Assembly (NCBI GenBank): GCA_017403185.1
Contig: JAFQON010000036.1
Location: forward strand, 62,001 to 126,000
Direction of reading: 5' to 3'
DNA length: 64,000 bases
From: Clostridia bacterium
Lineage (GTDB): Bacteria; Bacillota; Clostridia; Oscillospirales; Acutalibacteraceae
Both the position numbers and the translations under genes were made by a program. Each line of letters starts with the position of its first letter. Position 1 is the stretch's first letter. Of the stretch, positions 50,739 to 57,732 are shown piece by piece. Below the pieces are notes generated by a model. The model was not told where the DNA came from. It did not search any database and saw only the letters and a program-made list of their open reading frames with translations.

Positions 50739-50778
50739 ATGTTCTTTCTCCAATTTCGATACTTTTATTGTAAATATA

Positions 50779-50807
50779 ATTATAAATGCGTGCGTATATA
50801 ATATAAA
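50779..50807 (-). promoter_or_regulatory. Predicted activator-dependent promoter of tadA
   Basis: Perfect TATAAT on the minus strand (50779-50784) with only a weak -35 (TTTATA, 50802-50807). The leader to ATG 50738 would be about 35 nt. LytTR-type repeats lie 28 nt upstream of the -10 box. Confidence 0.6.
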
Positions 50808-50812
50808 TATGG

Positions 50813-50847
50813 TTTCTACAATTGGCATTCTTTTTCTACAAATAGCA
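50813..50847. promoter_or_regulatory. LytTR-type direct repeats upstream of tadA
   Basis: TTTCTACAATTGGCA (50813-50827) and TTTCTACAAATAGCA (50833-50847), exactly 20 bp apart, with a partial third copy TTTCTATTGC at 50852. The same repeat pair occurs upstream of the LytTR gene itself. Confidence 0.72.
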
Positions 50848-50864
50848 ACTTTTTCTATTGCTTT

Positions 50865-51554
50865 TCACCTTGTGATATCTTTAAAAGCATAAAATTTTTC
50901 AATTGATTTTTCCTTTTTTGAACGGCTTACGATTATTTCTTGTCCGTTAATCAATTTAAAGGAATTGCTTTCATAGCTTACAACATATTTCATGTTTACA
51001 AGAAAACTGTTATGACACCTTACAAAATAATCAGGGAACTGAGGCTCTGCTTCACTCATCTTCATCCAAATGCTGAAAGCTGATCTGACAGTTTTCACAA
51101 ACAACTTTTCCCTGTTGCTTTCAAGATAAATAATATTTGAAAACATCAGGTTTCTCTTTTTGCCTTTCTCCATAAAACAAAACTTCTCTGCCGGTTTACT
51201 TATACTGTCTTTTGCTGCATCAAGATACTTCCATATTTTAGATGAACTCAATGGTTTTTCGATTACACCAAACGGAGTTACATTCAACAACAAATCTGAA
51301 ACTTTTCCTATATCATCAGACATAAAAATAATCTTGCATTCCGGGAACATTTTTTGCACAAACATAGTTGTTGTTATACATCTGTCACTGAAACCGTCAT
51401 CAACAAACACCACATCAAATTTGTTGTTTTTGATATAATCGGCATCTTTTGAGTCCGCAGCAGTTTCAATAAAATATCCTGAATGTTTTTTTGTTATTAT
51501 TTCTTTAAGCTGTTTTGAAAGTTCCTCACTGCTTGCAAGTATTAAAATCCGCAT
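50865..51554 (-). CDS. LytTR-family response regulator, probable activator of the Tad cluster
   Basis: A 229-residue regulator with an N-terminal receiver-like domain (about 1-110) and a C-terminal LytTR DNA-binding domain (about 128-225), the AgrA/AlgR type that binds direct repeats. Receiver residues Asp52 (DVVFVDD) and Lys100 (VIEKPL) are present, but the acidic pair normally after the first strand is replaced (ILILASSEE), so phosphorylation may be altered or absent. LytTR landmarks are IIYLESNREKLFVKTV, VRCHNSFLVNMKYV and EIIVSRSKK. No histidine kinase gene lies in the window. The ribosome site is GGGGG before ATG 51554. Repeats in front of this gene and of tadA suggest it activates both. 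Confidence 0.9.
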   Translation of the reverse strand: MRILILASSEELSKQLKEIITKKHSGYFIETAADSKDADYIKNNKFDVVFVDDGFSDRCITTTMFVQKMFPECKIIFMSDDIGKVSDLLLNVTPFGVIEKPLSSSKIWKYLDAAKDSISKPAEKFCFMEKGKKRNLMFSNIIYLESNREKLFVKTVRSAFSIWMKMSEAEPQFPDYFVRCHNSFLVNMKYVVSYESNSFKLINGQEIIVSRSKKEKSIEKFYAFKDITR

Positions 51555-51721
51555 TCAATACCCCCATCAAAAAACTAAATATCTCATAGCATTTGTAAAG
51601 AAACTCGGCACAATAATTTACAGGATCACCGTTTGCATAAACAATCAATTGTTATATTGAAAATCGACTGAAACATAATAAAAAGGGTAAAAATTGAATA
51701 ATTTTCCATATTCGACAAAAC

Positions 51722-51727
51722 ATTATA
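51722..51727 (-). promoter_or_regulatory. -10 box of the LytTR gene promoter
   Basis: Perfect TATAAT on the minus strand with no good -35. The LytTR-type repeats begin 27 nt upstream, nearly the same geometry as at tadA (28 nt). Confidence 0.5.
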
Positions 51728-51754
51728 TACTTTTAATCTGCATCAAAAGCCGGT

Positions 51755-51789
51755 TTTCTATAAATTGCAGCTTTTTTCTACAAAATGTA
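51755..51789. promoter_or_regulatory. LytTR-type direct repeats upstream of the regulator gene
   Basis: TTTCTATAAATTGCA (51755-51769) and TTTCTACAAAATGTA (51775-51789), again exactly 20 bp apart and closely matching the tadA pair. This points to autoregulation. Confidence 0.72.
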
Positions 51790-51795
51790 ATGTTA

Positions 51796-51990
51796 TTAGC
51801 CTCCAAAATTTATTTTTTTGCATAAATTATCGTCATCAAAACAAATAAAAAATGCCAAAGGTTCAATTGTGTCAATTAACTTCATTGCTGTCAAAAACGA
51901 TATACACGAAGTACGGCACTCCATTGTCTTATTCGCAACAAGCTGCTGAGCTATGTAAAACTGTTTCTTTTCGGTAAGACGAAAGAACAT
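51796..51990 (-). CDS. Possible small protein of 64 residues
   Basis: Weakly supported frame upstream of the LytTR gene. It reads MFFRLTEKKQFYIAQQLVAN and later SFLTAMKLIDTIEPLAFFIC, looks moderately protein-like and has four Cys. No good ribosome site is directly in front of ATG 51990; GGAG is about 25 nt upstream, nearer to an ATG of another frame. It ends 6 nt before the LytTR-type repeats. It could be a decayed gene or a chance frame. I do not recognise it. Confidence 0.3.
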   Translation of the reverse strand: MFFRLTEKKQFYIAQQLVANKTMECRTSCISFLTAMKLIDTIEPLAFFICFDDDNLCKKINFGG

Positions 51991-52040
51991 CTGAGTAAAA
52001 CTGCATATTACACTCCGTTATCAAATATGATATAAAAATT

Positions 52041-52077
52041 AAGCAGGCATCACCTTTGAGGTGGTGCCTGCTTTTCC
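52041..52077. terminator. Bidirectional terminator bounding the TIR operon on the left
   Basis: Fifteen-pair stem with one G-U (52041-52055 with 52059-52073, 3-nt loop) with T-runs on both strands. It separates the minus-strand Tad/LytTR region from the plus-strand TIR operon. The remaining intergenic DNA (52078-52276) is AT-rich; a minus-strand 11-codon frame with a good ribosome site at 52168-52203 is the only other item seen. Confidence 0.8.
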
Positions 52078-52276
52078 TATGTGAATATAAAAAGAGTTGT
52101 TACAAATAATCAGAAAAATAAATTTTAACAAAATTCACAGTCTTATGATTTCAGTATTTGAATTGTCTCAGCTATTGTGTCCGAATTGGAACAACAGATT
52201 CATTTTATATCTTTCTCCTTTTTCAGACAAATCTTGATGTTATTATCTGCAAAACAAGGGGATTTATACTGCATAA

Positions 52277-52305
52277 TTTACTTTTTTATACAAGTATGAT
52301 ATAAT
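52277..52305 (+). promoter_or_regulatory. Predicted promoter of the TIR operon
   Basis: TTTACT (52277-52282), a 17-bp spacer and perfect TATAAT (52300-52305) with the TG extension, 33 nt before the TIR start. Confidence 0.7.
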
Positions 52306-52337
52306 AAATCAATTATAAAAACAGAAAGGCCTTGTAT

Positions 52338-53417
52338 ATGCACGATTGTTTTATTTCATATTCACACAAGGATTCCAAAATCGCTATAGCCGTTCAAAGC
52401 ATACTTGAACAAAACGGCATTCGGTGCTGGATTGATTTTCGTGACGCCACTCCGGGAATTGATTATGCCGGCTCCATTGTGAGAGCCATAAAATCATCCT
52501 CTGTATTCGTTCTGATTCTGTCTCAGAGCAGTTCGGCCTCTGTGCATGTTCTGAACGAAGTTAATTCTGCGGTGAATTCGGACGCTGTCATACTGCCGTT
52601 CAAGGTTGATAAAAGCGAGCTTAATGACAGCATGGAATACTATCTCGGAAGAACGCACTGGATGGACGCACTCACTCCGCCGCTTGAAGAGCACATTTTA
52701 AAGCTTGTTGACACCATACGCTCATATAATAATCAGCCTGCTCCCGTTCAGCAGTCCAAACCGATAATTCAAGAGCAGAACAAAGGCTGCCGTATGCTTA
52801 AATATCAGGACTTGCTCCGGTTGGGCTACACAGCTTCATCCATTGCTTTACAGTTGGTAGAGAACGACTACATAAATTGTAACGGAATAGGATTGGAGAA
52901 CGAAGGCACGGCACAGCAATGGGAGGAATATCTTCAGAATAACAGCGAAACTTTTCAGTATCTTGTCAACGAACAAAACAAAATCATCGGCGATTGGTCA
53001 ATAGTCGCTCTTAATGAGGAAACCTTCAATTCAGCAAAGGCAGGCGAATTGCTGGAAGCGGATATTGACATTGATAAAACTGAAATGATTTGTTTCCCCG
53101 GAATATATCACGGATATGTGCTCACCTTTTCAATATTGCCTGAATACAGAAACATGAAGAATTATCATATTCTCATTGAATCGTTCCTTGCTCAACTGGA
53201 GGAATATGCAGAAAACGGCATTTTCTTCAGTGATTGGTGCATGAATGTTTTCAGCAGGGATGTTGAGTCTTTGATAAAACAGCTCGGATTCAGATACATA
53301 ACGGATAATAAAGTGTTTGGAAAAATTTATTACTGCGATTTTTTGCCTTTGCCCGAACTCCCGATTTATCAAAAACATAAAGAGCTTGTTGAGAGGTATA
53401 GGAATGCAGAAATATGA
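52338..53417 (+). CDS. TIR domain fused to a GNAT-like domain
   Basis: From ATG 52338 (AAAGG upstream; an in-frame TTG lies two codons earlier) 359 residues. Residues 1-128 are a TIR domain: box 1 DCFISYSHKD, the CWIDFRDATPGIDYAGSI loop region, and SSASVHVLNEVNSAV, where Glu74 aligns with the catalytic Glu of TIR NADases. A Gln/Pro linker (about 130-150) leads to a C-terminal domain (about 155-359) with the pattern of GNAT acyltransferases (NKIIGDWSIVAL, then TFSILPEYRNMKNYHIL and LIKQLGFRYITDNKVFGKIY). TIR enzymes cleave NAD+ to nicotinamide and ADP-ribose products; activity here is inferred from the Glu. It overlaps the next gene by 14 nt and heads a four-gene operon. Confidence 0.88.
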   Translation: MHDCFISYSHKDSKIAIAVQSILEQNGIRCWIDFRDATPGIDYAGSIVRAIKSSSVFVLILSQSSSASVHVLNEVNSAVNSDAVILPFKVDKSELNDSMEYYLGRTHWMDALTPPLEEHILKLVDTIRSYNNQPAPVQQSKPIIQEQNKGCRMLKYQDLLRLGYTASSIALQLVENDYINCNGIGLENEGTAQQWEEYLQNNSETFQYLVNEQNKIIGDWSIVALNEETFNSAKAGELLEADIDIDKTEMICFPGIYHGYVLTFSILPEYRNMKNYHILIESFLAQLEEYAENGIFFSDWCMNVFSRDVESLIKQLGFRYITDNKVFGKIYYCDFLPLPELPIYQKHKELVERYRNAEI

Positions 53418-54024
53418 TTTTCAATGCAGAAAGGCTCTGTTATCCGATGATATACAAGCGATTGCAAAATATTTACACCTGACCGACCCATACATCTATC
53501 CCGGAATATGTCATAATCCTGCCGATGAAGAATGGGTCCGGCTTATATCCTGCTGCTCAAAAACAGAAGATAATATATTCAATATCGACAATTTATCGGT
53601 AGTGTTGCATGACGATAATATAATCGGAATTTTATGCGTAGTCCCCTGCGGAAGGAAACTCAATTTTTTGAGTGATACATATGATTTATCAAAAGATTTT
53701 ATTGATATGCTCAAGCCTGTTACAGACGGTTATTTTGATCCTCTTATCTCCGAATCCTTTTCATACAGCGGATTTAATATAACAAATGTATGTGTTGACT
53801 GTAATTACCGCAATAGGGGAATCGGTGGAATTATTATGTCTGACTGCATTGAAAATTACGGGCATCAGATATTGCATCTGGATGTTATCGCAGCAAACAA
53901 ACCTGCAGTTAATCTGTATAAACGCTTTGGATTTGAAATTACAAATGAATACTGCGGCTTTTCGGGAGATGACACAAAGCTGCCTTGTTATCATATGATA
54001 CGCACGCCCTCAAACGAGAAATAA
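53404..54024 (+). CDS. GNAT family N-acetyltransferase
   Basis: A 206-residue acyl-CoA-dependent acetyltransferase. Start ATG 53404 lies inside the end of the TIR-GNAT gene (14-nt overlap) with GAGAGG upstream, so translation is coupled. The acetyl-CoA loop reads YRNRGIGGIIM, followed by HLDVIAANKPAVNLYKRFGF, the usual motif B region, and YHMIR at the end. The N-terminal part (MQKYDFQCRKALLSDDIQAI) has the normal first strand and helix. The substrate is unknown. It is the second GNAT fold encoded in this operon. Confidence 0.9.
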   Translation: MQKYDFQCRKALLSDDIQAIAKYLHLTDPYIYPGICHNPADEEWVRLISCCSKTEDNIFNIDNLSVVLHDDNIIGILCVVPCGRKLNFLSDTYDLSKDFIDMLKPVTDGYFDPLISESFSYSGFNITNVCVDCNYRNRGIGGIIMSDCIENYGHQILHLDVIAANKPAVNLYKRFGFEITNEYCGFSGDDTKLPCYHMIRTPSNEK

Positions 54025-54057
54025 ATTTTGCTGAAAATTTGAAAAGGAGAGGTCTGT

Positions 54058-54756
54058 ATGGTTTATGCAACATCCGATTTGCACGGATATCCGCTTGATG
54101 AGTTTGAGGCTTTGCTTGCAAAAGCAGGCTTCTCCGAAAATGATTTCTGTTTTGTGCTTGGCGATGTGATTGACCGAGGTCCTGACGGGATAAAGCTGCT
54201 CCGCTATATGATGAGCAAGCCGAATTTTGAGCTCATCCTCGGCAACCATGAAGCGATGATGCTCGCTTGCGACTTCATTTGCGAAGAGATAACGGATTCA
54301 TCTGTTGCAAACCTCTCGGTGCAGACCATGGGCACATATTCCACATGGATTTCAAACGGCGGTCAGGCAACCCTTGATGAGCTCTATACGCTGCATCATA
54401 AAAAAAGAAAATATATTTTTGAGTTTCTCCGTGAGGCTCCGCTTTATGAAACCGTAAATGCGGGCGGCAGGGACTTTCTTCTCACCCACAGCGGGCTGGG
54501 CTCATTTGAAAAGAGCAAAAAGATCTCCGAATACTCCCGCTTTGACCTGATATGGAACCGCCCTTCTCTGAACACAAAATATTTTGATGATATTATAACC
54601 GTTTTCGGTCACACACCAACCTCGGTATACGGCCCCGAGTACAGAGATAAAGCGATTTTTACCGACACCTGGATAAATATTGATACGGGTGCGGCGTGCG
54701 GAGGGAAGCCCATGCTGCTGAGGCTTGACGACCTTAAAGAGTTTTATGCGGATTAA
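54058..54756 (+). CDS. PPP-type metallophosphatase
   Basis: A calcineurin-like phosphoesterase of 232 residues, close in size to bacterial PrpA/PrpE-type and lambda-type phosphatases. Di-metal motifs are complete: ATSDLHG (DxH), LGDVIDRGPDG (GDxxDRG), LILGNHEAM (GNHE), LLTHSG and FGHTP. The ribosome site AAGGAGAGG is strong. It may act on phosphoproteins or on small phosphorylated molecules such as ADP-ribose phosphates or dinucleotides; the family alone does not tell. It lies between a GNAT gene (33-nt gap) and an ADP-ribosylglycohydrolase gene (13-nt gap). Confidence 0.92.
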   Translation: MVYATSDLHGYPLDEFEALLAKAGFSENDFCFVLGDVIDRGPDGIKLLRYMMSKPNFELILGNHEAMMLACDFICEEITDSSVANLSVQTMGTYSTWISNGGQATLDELYTLHHKKRKYIFEFLREAPLYETVNAGGRDFLLTHSGLGSFEKSKKISEYSRFDLIWNRPSLNTKYFDDIITVFGHTPTSVYGPEYRDKAIFTDTWINIDTGAACGGKPMLLRLDDLKEFYAD

Positions 54757-54769
54757 AGGAAGTGTATAT

Positions 54770-55654
54770 ATGAAAACAAAAAACTCAGCACATCTGAAAA
54801 ACGCCGTTCTCGGCTTTGCCGTGGGCGATGCTCTCGGCGTTCCGTTTGAATTCAAAGCACGGGACACCTTCAAGGCAGCCGATATGGTCGGATACGGCAC
54901 ACACAACCAACCTGCGGGCACATGGTCTGATGACAGCTCAATGCTGCTTGCCACACTCGAAAGCCTGATTGAATGCAAAAAAATCGATTATGACGATATA
55001 ATGCAACGATTTATACGCTGGGTCGATAACGGCGACTACTGCCCTTACGGCGAGTGCTTCGACATCGGGCACACCACTCTGACGGCTGTCGGCCGATTCA
55101 AAAACGGCTATGACCCTGTTCGCTGCGGCGGCAGAGGCTTTGGCGATAACGGAAACGGCTCTCTTATGCGTATTCTTCCCATTGCATTTTTTGAGCACAC
55201 GGTTGACGATATTCTGAATTTATCCTCTCTCACCCATGCTCACGAAATATCGCTTATGTCTTGCAGGCTGTTCGTTCAGCTTGCGGAAAATCTTATGAGC
55301 GGCATGACAAAAGAAGAGGCAATACAAAATCTGAAATGCTGCGTTGACGAATGCGAAAACATTCCGAAAATCGCATCGTTTCCCCGTGAAAAAATCAGAA
55401 GCACGGGCTATGTTGTTGACACATTTGAGGCTGCCGTATGGTGCCTTATGACAACGGGTAGCTACAGGGAATGCGTGCTTGAAGCGGTCAATCTCGGTGA
55501 CGACACCGACACGGTTGCCGCTGTTGCGGGTGCACTTGCGGGAATATATTACGGCATCGGCAGCGAAAAAGGTGTTCCCGAGGAATGGATAAACAAGCTT
55601 GCAAAGCTTGATTGGATAAACGGACTGATTGACAAAGGAATTACGGCACAATAA
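54770..55654 (+). CDS. ADP-ribosylglycohydrolase family protein
   Basis: A DraG/ARH-fold hydrolase that cuts the bond between ADP-ribose and protein, nucleic acid or small-molecule partners. I take ATG 54770 (294 residues, AAAGGAAG upstream) over an earlier in-frame ATG inside the phosphatase gene. Metal-site motifs are present: FAVGDALGVPFEF, GTWSDDSSMLLATLES, GNGSLMRILPIAFF, HAHEISLMSCRLFVQL and the C-terminal NLGDDTDTVAAVAGALAG. It is the last gene of the TIR operon, followed by a terminator. Its presence behind a TIR NADase suggests handling of ADP-ribose products or modifications (inference). Confidence 0.94.
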   Translation: MKTKNSAHLKNAVLGFAVGDALGVPFEFKARDTFKAADMVGYGTHNQPAGTWSDDSSMLLATLESLIECKKIDYDDIMQRFIRWVDNGDYCPYGECFDIGHTTLTAVGRFKNGYDPVRCGGRGFGDNGNGSLMRILPIAFFEHTVDDILNLSSLTHAHEISLMSCRLFVQLAENLMSGMTKEEAIQNLKCCVDECENIPKIASFPREKIRSTGYVVDTFEAAVWCLMTTGSYRECVLEAVNLGDDTDTVAAVAGALAGIYYGIGSEKGVPEEWINKLAKLDWINGLIDKGITAQ

Positions 55655-55704
55655 ACAAAAGTGACCTGCAAAGGGAAATCCCGATGCAAGTCACTTGTTT
55701 TAAT
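55653..55704. terminator. Terminator at the right end of the TIR operon
   Basis: Long imperfect stem (55653-55670 with 55685-55700) with an inner GGGA/TCCC pairing and A/T-rich flanks on both sides; it overlaps the ARH stop codon and lies between convergent genes. Confidence 0.75.
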
Positions 55705-55707
55705 TTA

Positions 55708-56946
55708 TTAATTCTCCGCCTTGATGCCGAGAACGGTCTGAGCTATTTTTTGAGTGCAGTTTCCGTCGCAGGCGCTCATAAAGTCATCCTTGAAGCGGCG
55801 TACTCTCTCAATATCAAAATCCGTTTCAAGGCGCTTGATTTCTGCTATAATCTCATCCGTGTCAACAACAATTTCACCGGGCACGAAGGTTTCATAGTCA
55901 AAATAGAAGCTTCTCGAATCATCATATGATGCAAGGTCGTATGCGAAGAAAATCATGGGTCTTTCAAGCAGCGCATACTCAAAAATGAGCGAGGAATAGT
56001 CAGTTATTACCGTATCCGCAGCGCAGAGTGCGGTGTCAATTGCAATGCAGTTTGATGCGTTGAACACGAAATCATCCTCGGGGTTAACCTTGAAGCCCTT
56101 TGCGGTGAGCGGATGAAGCTTGACAACAAGGGCATATTCCTCGCCGAGCTCCTCACGCATTTTTTCAATGTCGAGCTTGTTTTTCATATATGATTTCTTC
56201 ACGCTGTTGCCCCTGAAGGTGGGCGCATAAAGAATAATTTTTCTGTTGCCGATTTTGGGGAATTGCTCAAGCACCTTCTCACGGCACGATGATACAAAAG
56301 CTTCGTCAAAATAAACATCGGTGCGTGGTGCTCCGAGAGCCATTATGTTATCCTCACTGCAGCCGAATGCCTCCGCATAGGCAAACTTGACCTTGGGAGA
56401 GGATACGCAGACATGGGTGTATGTATTGTGGATGGGATATTTGTCAAGCGATTCCCTGCTTGCGCCCCACTTCTTTTCAGCCGTTGAATATCCCCATTTT
56501 TTGAAGGCGCCGCAGCCGTGCCAGAGCTGAACCACGCTCTGACCCTCACGGGGCTGTACGGCAAAGGCGGGGAAGAAATAATCGGTCAGAAAAAGTGCCT
56601 TTGCGTTGCCGTAGGCTTCAAAAAATTCTTTGCCGTAGAAAAATCTCATAATCTGATTGAGATATCTGTTTTTGCACATATGGTCGGCATCGGAGGTGTC
56701 AATAACAACGCAATTATAGCCGAGCGGTTCAAGATATTCCTTTATCGCAACAAGATTATCGGGCATCTGCTTGTAGTGGCCTGCATAGGCAAGCACAACC
56801 TTTTTCTCGTCAATAGGTCTTTGCGAATATTTTTTATAAAGGCGGGGCCATCTGTGATAATAAAGATGCTGCCTTCTTATGTCCTGAACAAATTTGAGTA
56901 TTTTCTTGAAAATTTTAATGAGAAAACGCCTTATTTTTTTCTTCAT
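55708..56946 (-). CDS. CDP-glycerol glycerophosphotransferase family protein (TagB/TagF-like)
   Basis: A membrane-associated polymerase or primase of teichoic-acid-like polymers, transferring polyol phosphate from a CDP donor. From ATG 56946 (GAGG 8 nt upstream) it has 412 residues. A basic amphipathic N-terminus (MKKKIRRFLIKIFKKILKFV) should bind the membrane. Family motifs are QLWHGCGAFKKWG (catalytic His region), GAPRTDVYF, ILYAPTFRG, KLHPLT and ITDYSSLIFEYALLERP. No other teichoic acid gene is adjacent, so the acceptor is unknown. It is followed at its 3' end by the shared terminator with the TIR operon. Confidence 0.93.
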   Translation of the reverse strand: MKKKIRRFLIKIFKKILKFVQDIRRQHLYYHRWPRLYKKYSQRPIDEKKVVLAYAGHYKQMPDNLVAIKEYLEPLGYNCVVIDTSDADHMCKNRYLNQIMRFFYGKEFFEAYGNAKALFLTDYFFPAFAVQPREGQSVVQLWHGCGAFKKWGYSTAEKKWGASRESLDKYPIHNTYTHVCVSSPKVKFAYAEAFGCSEDNIMALGAPRTDVYFDEAFVSSCREKVLEQFPKIGNRKIILYAPTFRGNSVKKSYMKNKLDIEKMREELGEEYALVVKLHPLTAKGFKVNPEDDFVFNASNCIAIDTALCAADTVITDYSSLIFEYALLERPMIFFAYDLASYDDSRSFYFDYETFVPGEIVVDTDEIIAEIKRLETDFDIERVRRFKDDFMSACDGNCTQKIAQTVLGIKAEN

Positions 56947-56959
56947 CTCATACACCTCA

Positions 56960-57613
56960 TCAAATCACGAATTCATATATTACATAAAAATGTATAACAC
57001 TTGCAAACAGCACAAAAATGTGAAAAACAATGTGCAGTGCAGGCTTTTTTCTTCCCCATGCACAGAAAGCGGCACCGATAAGATAGAATATGCAGCCGTC
57101 GCCTAAGCCTAAAAATGCACGGAGATTCATTCTGTCCATAAGCGGCACGGAGCTGCCGAGCATTATAAGGCACGAAACAATATAGACAAACGGGGTAACA
57201 TTTTTCAGCTTTTCAAAAAAGAATATTTTTGAAACAAGCCCGAAAACGGCGCAGAACCATGCAAGAACAAGCACGAGGATGCTGTGCGGTCTGCTGATGT
57301 CAAAGAGCGTTATCAATGCGCACGGTGTGGCTGTGCCCGCAATGAGAAACGGCACTGTGGAGTGGTCAATAAGCCTTGCAATTCTTTTTGCCTCACCGTT
57401 TTTCAACCCGTGATAGACCGCCGAAACGGTGTAAACCGCAATCATGGATAAGCCGTAAATAACAGCGGATGCCGTGTGCCTTGCACCCTGAGCCCTGATT
57501 ACCATGAGCACAAGAGCCGCAACCGCAGCAATTGCTCCCGCTGCATGGGTGATACAGTTAAAGAAATCTACCCGCTTGGAATACCCGATTAATTTAACCT
57601 CTTTTGCAAGCAT
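56960..57613 (-). CDS. Hemolysin III family (PAQR-type) membrane protein
   Basis: A seven-helix membrane protein related to eukaryotic adiponectin receptors. From ATG 57613 (GGAG 8 nt upstream) it has 217 residues. Conserved features are THAAGAIAAVAALVLMV, the SAVYHG motif, LIDHSTVPFLIAGTATP and the final helices with HIVFHIFVLFASVIHFYVIY, whose His residues belong to the presumed zinc-hydrolase site of the PAQR fold. Despite the name, haemolytic activity is not established for most members. It lies 13 nt upstream of the TagF-like gene in the same direction, so both may be cotranscribed. Confidence 0.93.
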   Translation of the reverse strand: MLAKEVKLIGYSKRVDFFNCITHAAGAIAAVAALVLMVIRAQGARHTASAVIYGLSMIAVYTVSAVYHGLKNGEAKRIARLIDHSTVPFLIAGTATPCALITLFDISRPHSILVLVLAWFCAVFGLVSKIFFFEKLKNVTPFVYIVSCLIMLGSSVPLMDRMNLRAFLGLGDGCIFYLIGAAFCAWGRKKPALHIVFHIFVLFASVIHFYVIYEFVI

Positions 57614-57682
57614 ACATATCACTCCATGGTGTATTATATCCCTTTATACGGCATTTTGCAAGGACTAATTTACAGTTTGCAT

Positions 57683-57716
57683 AAAAAAGCAGGCCGATGA
57701 ATTTACACCGACCTGC
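57683..57716 (-). terminator. Terminator of the second M28 peptidase gene
   Basis: Minus-strand stem GCAGGTCG/CGGCCTGC with one T-G pair (57709-57716 with 57689-57696), followed by TTTTTTATG. Confidence 0.8.
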
Positions 57717-57732
57717 ATCTGATATTATTAAT

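Noticed and set aside
52338..55654. Classical Thoeris system
   Set aside because: The TIR gene is present but there is no ThsA-like SIR2/SLOG effector; the partners are GNAT, PPP and ARH proteins.
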